Part shown: positions 60,404-64,000 of the stretch, in pieces
Layout of the letters: each line of letters starts with the position of its first letter
Position numbering within the stretch: the stretch's first letter is position 1
From: Byssothecium circinans
Taxonomy: Eukaryota > Ascomycota > Dothideomycetes > Pleosporales > Massarinaceae
DNA: 64,000 nucleotides
Assembly: GCA_010015675.1 (NCBI GenBank)
Contig: ML977001.1
Coordinates: 29,197 to 93,196 of the forward strand
Direction of reading: 5' to 3'
The notes under the pieces: generated by a model
What the model saw: the letters and a program-made list of their open reading frames with translations, nothing else
The model's database searches: none
Told to the model about the DNA's origin: nothing
Made by a program: the position numbers and the translations under genes

Positions 60404-60745
60404 TCAAACGTCTACACAATCAATGGAACCGTATTTGTTTTTTGTAGCATCCCACCATGTAGCCTCGATCATGCCGTTGTTGCAGCTCGTTCCAACTGCA
60501 AAAGCCCATTATAGACCACCGTCACGCGGGGCACAGGTAGACTGGCTAACGCCGGAGCAATCCGCAAACTGCTTCAGATTATCCCAAAGTCCTCCGCAGA
60601 TGCCTGCTACAAGATTGGATGCGACATTATCGACTTAGACGCTGAAAGTTGGGACGACTTTGCCAGCTGCGCGGTTGCAGTAGGTGGCCTGGGCGGAGGA
60701 GGAGAATGCGGCGAGAGCAGTAATGGTGATGGTGGAAAATTGCAT
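60404..60745 (-). pseudogene. Small secreted cysteine-rich protein, copy B, broken by two nonsense codons
   Basis: Read straight through from the ATG at 60745, it has a signal peptide-like start and the family core, including the six cysteines and EATWWDAT. Two codons are TAA: 60637-60635 (position 37) and 60511-60509 (position 79). At position 79, copy A has CAA for glutamine, so this change is C to T on the coding strand. There is no frameshift or deletion, and the length equals that of copy A between cysteines 1 and 2. Nonsense-only decay by C-to-T change is the mark of RIP on repeated genes. Alternatives are relaxed selection, or an intron I failed to see. Confidence 0.78.
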
Positions 60746-60950
60746 GATGCAGATGGGATGACGGGTTGGGTTGGGATGGAAAGAGTTTGATGAGATCGTT
60801 GCTGGTTTGAAACTTCTAACAGTTGTAAAGATTAAGAAGGGGGTGTTGCTGTGTTGAAAAATTGGAGGGGTAAAGTATTTATACTTAAATATTGCGACAA
60901 GTCAGTACTGCGTCAACCCAAGATGGTGTGGGACTTGGACTGCTCCTTCA

Positions 60951-61387
60951 ATCACTATGGTCAAAAATCCCTACTTTAGGGGCTCTTTTATTACACCATA
61001 TTTTATGGGCAATTTTTTGCCGTTTTTAGGTAGTTGTATCGCTATTTTAAGCTAGCCTACCTACCCTCCACCTGCCCCCGCTACCTTACCTCTACCTCTA
61101 CCCTACACCTACTACGCTGCCATCTTAAGGAAATACACGCCTAGGACAAAATCTTAGGTTTACTTAGGTTTAGCTAATATAAATAAAAAAATGTTGTTAT
61201 CCTAGCTAGCTACAGCTCTAGTGAGAAAATAGCTTAGCAACGAACACTAGTAAAATAGGGGATTTCTATCCCTAAAATAGGGCCTTTATCACCTAGATTA
61301 GGGGCTCCCTCCCTATAATAGGGGTTTTTTAGCCCCTAAAATACGGCGTCTAACACCCTATTTTAGGGAAATCGAGGTCATTGTGAT
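60951..61387. mobile_element. MITE-like element with imperfect terminal inverted repeats and CCCTA/TAGGG boxes
   Basis: About 437 bp, without coding sequence. The left end (ATCACTATGG, TCCCTACTTTAGGGG at 60968-60982) mirrors the right end read in reverse complement (ATCACAATGA, TCCCTAAAATAGGG at 61369-61356). The resemblance continues inward (TTACACCATATTTTATGGGC against TTAGACGCCGTATTTTAGGGGC). Inside are further CCCTA-N-TAGGG boxes, for example 61270-61282 and 61311-61324, and an AT-rich centre near 61150-61200. No clear target-site duplication was found. Non-autonomous DNA elements in ascomycetes look like this, but the family is not identified. Confidence 0.6.
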
Positions 61388-62160
61388 AGGAGTATGGAAA
61401 CCACTGCCTTGACGCATTAGGATGAGCAGACAAGCTGACAATGAATCAAAAGTGGTCGCCAACAAGGGTTTGCTTCCTCCCATTGATGTTGGTCCTTCGC
61501 CGGTGTCTTTCGGTGATTTACTGTCGAGGTGTTTTATCCACAATGATGTCACTTTAAAGTGCTCGGAGTTGATGCACGTGTGATCTTAAGCTTTCCCCAG
61601 CATTTTCGGCATGTGCTATGGGCTTTACAGATCTGGTATAAGGCATGTAAGCCTTTAGTGCCGCGTGTGCGGCTGTGTTGGGGGCTCGTGCGGACTACAC
61701 TATGTTTGAAACGAAATACTCCAAGGTGCGCATTGGATAATTTAGAGTGGATAGCATTACGTACCTAAGTCCATTAGTAGTTGTTACTCACAGCGAAGGC
61801 AATAGTAACCCTGCTGTGGAATCGCTTGTAAAAGAACCCCGGAAGGCGCACAAAATGCCCTTTTGATGACTATAGCGCAATTTCCTAATTCAGCCTTCAT
61901 CCTAATTCAGCTCCTCAAGACTTATGCGCAAAGCCACTGTGCAGATCTGAAATCCTTCGGAATATTATTCAGGCCCAGCCTTGACCTTGTGTTAACGATG
62001 ATCGTCTACACAGCCCGTAGTCTTAGCTATAGGCTCCACTTCTCGAAACAAAGGATTCGAGACATTGGAGGATTGCTTCAATCGCTCGTTCGTGGAGGCA
62101 AATGCATCTCTCAAAGTTAAGTAAGGTTGATTTGGTGACGCAACAGACGTCGACGTTGAA

Positions 62161-62171
62161 GTATAAAAGGC
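62161..62171 (+). promoter_or_regulatory. TATA box before copy C
   Basis: TATAAAAGGCC lies 114-124 bases before the copy C ATG. The match to a consensus TATA box is good. It suggests regulated, possibly strong, transcription. Confidence 0.6.
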
Positions 62172-62284
62172 CCACAGTTGCACTGTTTTCGGCTCACATC
62201 CCATCACCTTTTCCCACCAGCTCATCAATATATCAAAACATCAACCTTCCTAATCAGCTCGTTTGCTTATCAAAATCATTCACT

Positions 62285-62684
62285 ATGCGCTTCGCTACAA
62301 TCTCCGTCGCTCTCGCCGCGCTCTCTAGCCGCGCACTCGCAGCAACATGCTCCTACGAGGAAAAGGAAGGCATGGCCTCCAGCTACTACATCTCTGCCTC
62401 TGGTGTTCCCGAGTAAGTGCTAACGTGACCACCACCCCGTTGTACATGTACATGAGCTGACTTTGTTGTCTGACAGTATTCCGGGCGTCTGTAGAGGCCT
62501 CTGGGACAACCTGAAACAGTTTGCGGACTGTATTGGCGTAGGCTCTGCGCGGTGCCAGGCAGATAAGAATGGAAATCTGGATTGGGGGTTCACCAATGGA
62601 GGAAGCTGCAATACTGGTATGGTTGAGGCGACTTGGTGGGATGCTACAAAGAACAAGTTTGGATCCATTGACTGCAAGGAGTAG
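62285..62684 (+). CDS. Small secreted cysteine-rich protein, copy C, 111 aa, 2 exons
   Basis: Exons are 62285-62412 and 62477-62684, joined at SASGVPD/IPGVC by a GT-AG intron with a CTGAC branch site. The signal peptide is MRFATISVALAALSSRALA. The mature protein has six cysteines (22, 48, 61, 69, 87, 109), consistent with three disulfides, and the shared core GLWDNLKQFADCIG, LDWGF, SCNTGMVEATWWDAT and GSIDC. Compared with copy A it has an extra intron in the first half, lacks the second-half intron, and stops two residues after the last cysteine. It is the only fully intact, even-cysteine member here. A TATA box lies 124 bases upstream. Effector or antimicrobial roles are possible by analogy only. 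Confidence 0.85.
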
Positions 62685-63735
62685 TATTAAGGTGAGTTGT
62701 GTATTTCTTGTCTGCGTTTCGTTCATGCAAAGCTGACTCCTTCCTAGAGACCAAAAAGGTGACCATCCTAAAGGCACCGCTACCGCGGGAGGCTCAGTAT
62801 CGGTCGGATTGTGGTGAAGCCCGGGTGTTGAGACCACATTGGGTCTTACCTAATTTCGGCCGGGTGGTGATCAATTCAAACTGTATTTGATGTGTCGATA
62901 TAGATAGATAGCTTGCATGGAAATTGTGTTTCGAATACTTCTGCCAATAGTGCGCTATATGATGCTCCGGTGCTCAACTTCCCTAGTGACTGAGCTCCAA
63001 GGGTAATGATTTTGAGTGGTATGGTGGGCTCTGCATACCTCATTCAGGAGACATACTTTGTCCAAACAATATGCTTCTAAGGTCTATTTGTGACTCGAGA
63101 TCACCTTTCCACTGCCTGTGGACCAAATCTTCAATGTTGTAAGCTTTAGGCCCACCCCCTCGCGTCACTCTACTCTTTAACACATGACAACAGTAAAGTG
63201 CGGGTTGTGTGTGTGCTTAAATACGATTATCTGTCGTAGTGATACACTCTGAAGCGGAAGCACTTATAGAAAAAAAGGTCCCAATCCATCGTCACCTCAA
63301 CTACTGTCAACTAAACGACATCACATGAATACTTCCTCCTGCCGCAACTGAACCCGCACCCACGCTTCTCCCTCAGGGACCTCCAGTGTACTGCATGGAT
63401 GGATTGGAGCTCCATCCATTTGCTCCGGGTGGACTGGATAAATCCATGGAGAAACTGAAACTGACCGATCCACAGTACTAACTTGTACAGGCAAAGGGTC
63501 AAACGTAGTAGAAAGCTTGAAATCACTCTAATATCAAGGTCCCCGGAGGTCCTTAGTGTTGAGCTTAGTGTTAGTGAAAGTATTTTTAGAGAGTTGAAAG
63601 CTGTCACATATAATTCCGTACTATAGGCCATAGTATATATTTGACGCTTTATTAGCTACTGTTACCGTCACCCCTGACCTGTATCCCCTCCCAGCTCTCA
63701 CGAAAAAGCTCGTCAACGTCGTCGTCCTTATACAG
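62685..63735. other. Gene-free stretch, possibly repeat-derived
   Basis: About 1 kb. A short inverted pair, ATGGATGGA (63395-63403) and TCCATCCAT (63411-63419), occurs near the right side. No gene is accepted. Confidence 0.4.
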
Positions 63736-63960
63736 CTAGGTGACGGATTGGGTAGGGTTGTTGAGCAGGGTATTCACCTTAGCGGTTAGGCTCCCACGAA
63801 GTTCCTTGACGTGCAGCCCCATTTGGATGAGTCCTGATTTGGCCCAGCTTGATAAACAAAGGGCAGCCTCCACAGATTGTTCGGAGAGCCGATTTCGACG
63901 GGCTGTAAGGGTGTTGCCGGCAGAGTTGCTATCAATCAATCAAGTCCTCAGGTCGACGTC
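63736..63960 (-). pseudogene. Fragment resembling a hAT transposase C-terminus
   Basis: The minus-strand frame reads NTLTARRNRLSEQSVEAALCLSSWAKSGLI and ends at 63736. This order (T-x-R-R-N-R-L-x-x-x-x-V/I-E-A-x-x-C/L-L-x-x-W) is the pattern of the hAT dimerisation region. An in-frame TGA lies just upstream (about 63941-63939), and the frame cannot be followed to the usual SAxxERxFS motif before the window ends. It is therefore either a decayed copy or an exon starting here. The rest would lie beyond position 64000. Confidence 0.5.
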
Positions 63961-63967
63961 AATTTTT

Positions 63968-63992
63968 ACCTGATTGATTAGTTCAATCAGGT
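63968..63992. repeat. 10-bp inverted repeat at window edge
   Basis: ACCTGATTGA (63968-63977) and TCAATCAGGT (63983-63992) pair perfectly around a five-base loop, next to an ATCAATCAATCAAG run at 63931-63944. Seen directly. The meaning is unknown. Confidence 0.75.
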
Positions 63993-64000
63993 CAATCCTC

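Larger units (their letters stand above)
60746..62284. other. Gene-free stretch carrying a MITE-like element
   Basis: About 1.5 kb between copies B and C. It contains the repeat element listed separately at 60951-61387. The rest includes the copy C promoter, with TATAAAAGGCC at 62161, 124 bases before the ATG. Confidence 0.5.

Noticed and set aside
61250..61370. CCCTAA/TTAGGG-like boxes as an interstitial telomere tract
   Set aside because: Boxes are not in tandem six-base register and occur in both orientations. Inverted ends fit a small element better.

Overview
The window is nuclear DNA from a filamentous ascomycete, most likely a dothideomycete of the Pleosporales type. That placement rests on protein resemblance and gene style and has not been tested by search. 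The signs are many short GT-AG introns (about 33-120 nt), a HET-domain gene, a Zn2Cys6 regulator, a molybdenum cofactor sulfurase of the hxB type, CT-rich promoters, and a right end with decayed repeats and C-to-T-type nonsense changes that resemble repeat-induced point mutation (RIP). I see no bacterial features, CRISPR array, rRNA or tRNA.

Left and centre (1-50 kb) are a conserved housekeeping region. In order: a disordered proline-rich protein (minus, 850-3372); enolase (minus, four exons); proteasome beta4/PRE1 (plus, start codon split by an intron); PEX1 (minus) divergent from MCM5 (plus); the ER packaging chaperone SHR3; an uncharacterised protein with a C-terminal RRM-like fold; MoCo sulfurase; a Ser/Pro-rich nuclear-type protein; a 4.8-kb gene-poor stretch with a 25-bp inverted repeat; a GNAT acetyltransferase; a UBA-UAS-UBX Cdc48 cofactor divergent from the proteasome scaffold ECM29; a small single-pass membrane protein; and the meiotic MutS homologue MSH4 (13 exons) divergent from the ribosome assembly factor RSA4. 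Three genes (PRE1, ECM29, UBX) belong to ubiquitin-proteasome biology, and several pairs share short divergent promoters.

Right part (48-64 kb) is accessory: a HET protein with an unresolved amino end, a GH3 beta-glucosidase with a PA14 insert and no signal peptide, a Zn2Cys6 regulator just downstream, and then a dispersed family of three small secreted cysteine-rich proteins. Copy A (minus, 58.2 kb) is intact but has lost one cysteine, copy B (minus, 60.4 kb) carries two nonsense codons, and copy C (plus, 62.3 kb) is intact with six cysteines. Between B and C lies a roughly 440-bp MITE-like element built of CCCTA/TAGGG boxes. At the right edge is a fragment resembling the C-terminus of a hAT transposase.

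The most interesting region is the effector-like family among decayed repeats at 58-64 kb. Next are the split start codon of PRE1, the very short PEX1 intron, the ACGCG cluster in the MCM5 promoter, and the long inverted repeat in the gene-poor stretch. Exon boundaries were worked out by hand from splice signals, frame and family resemblance.
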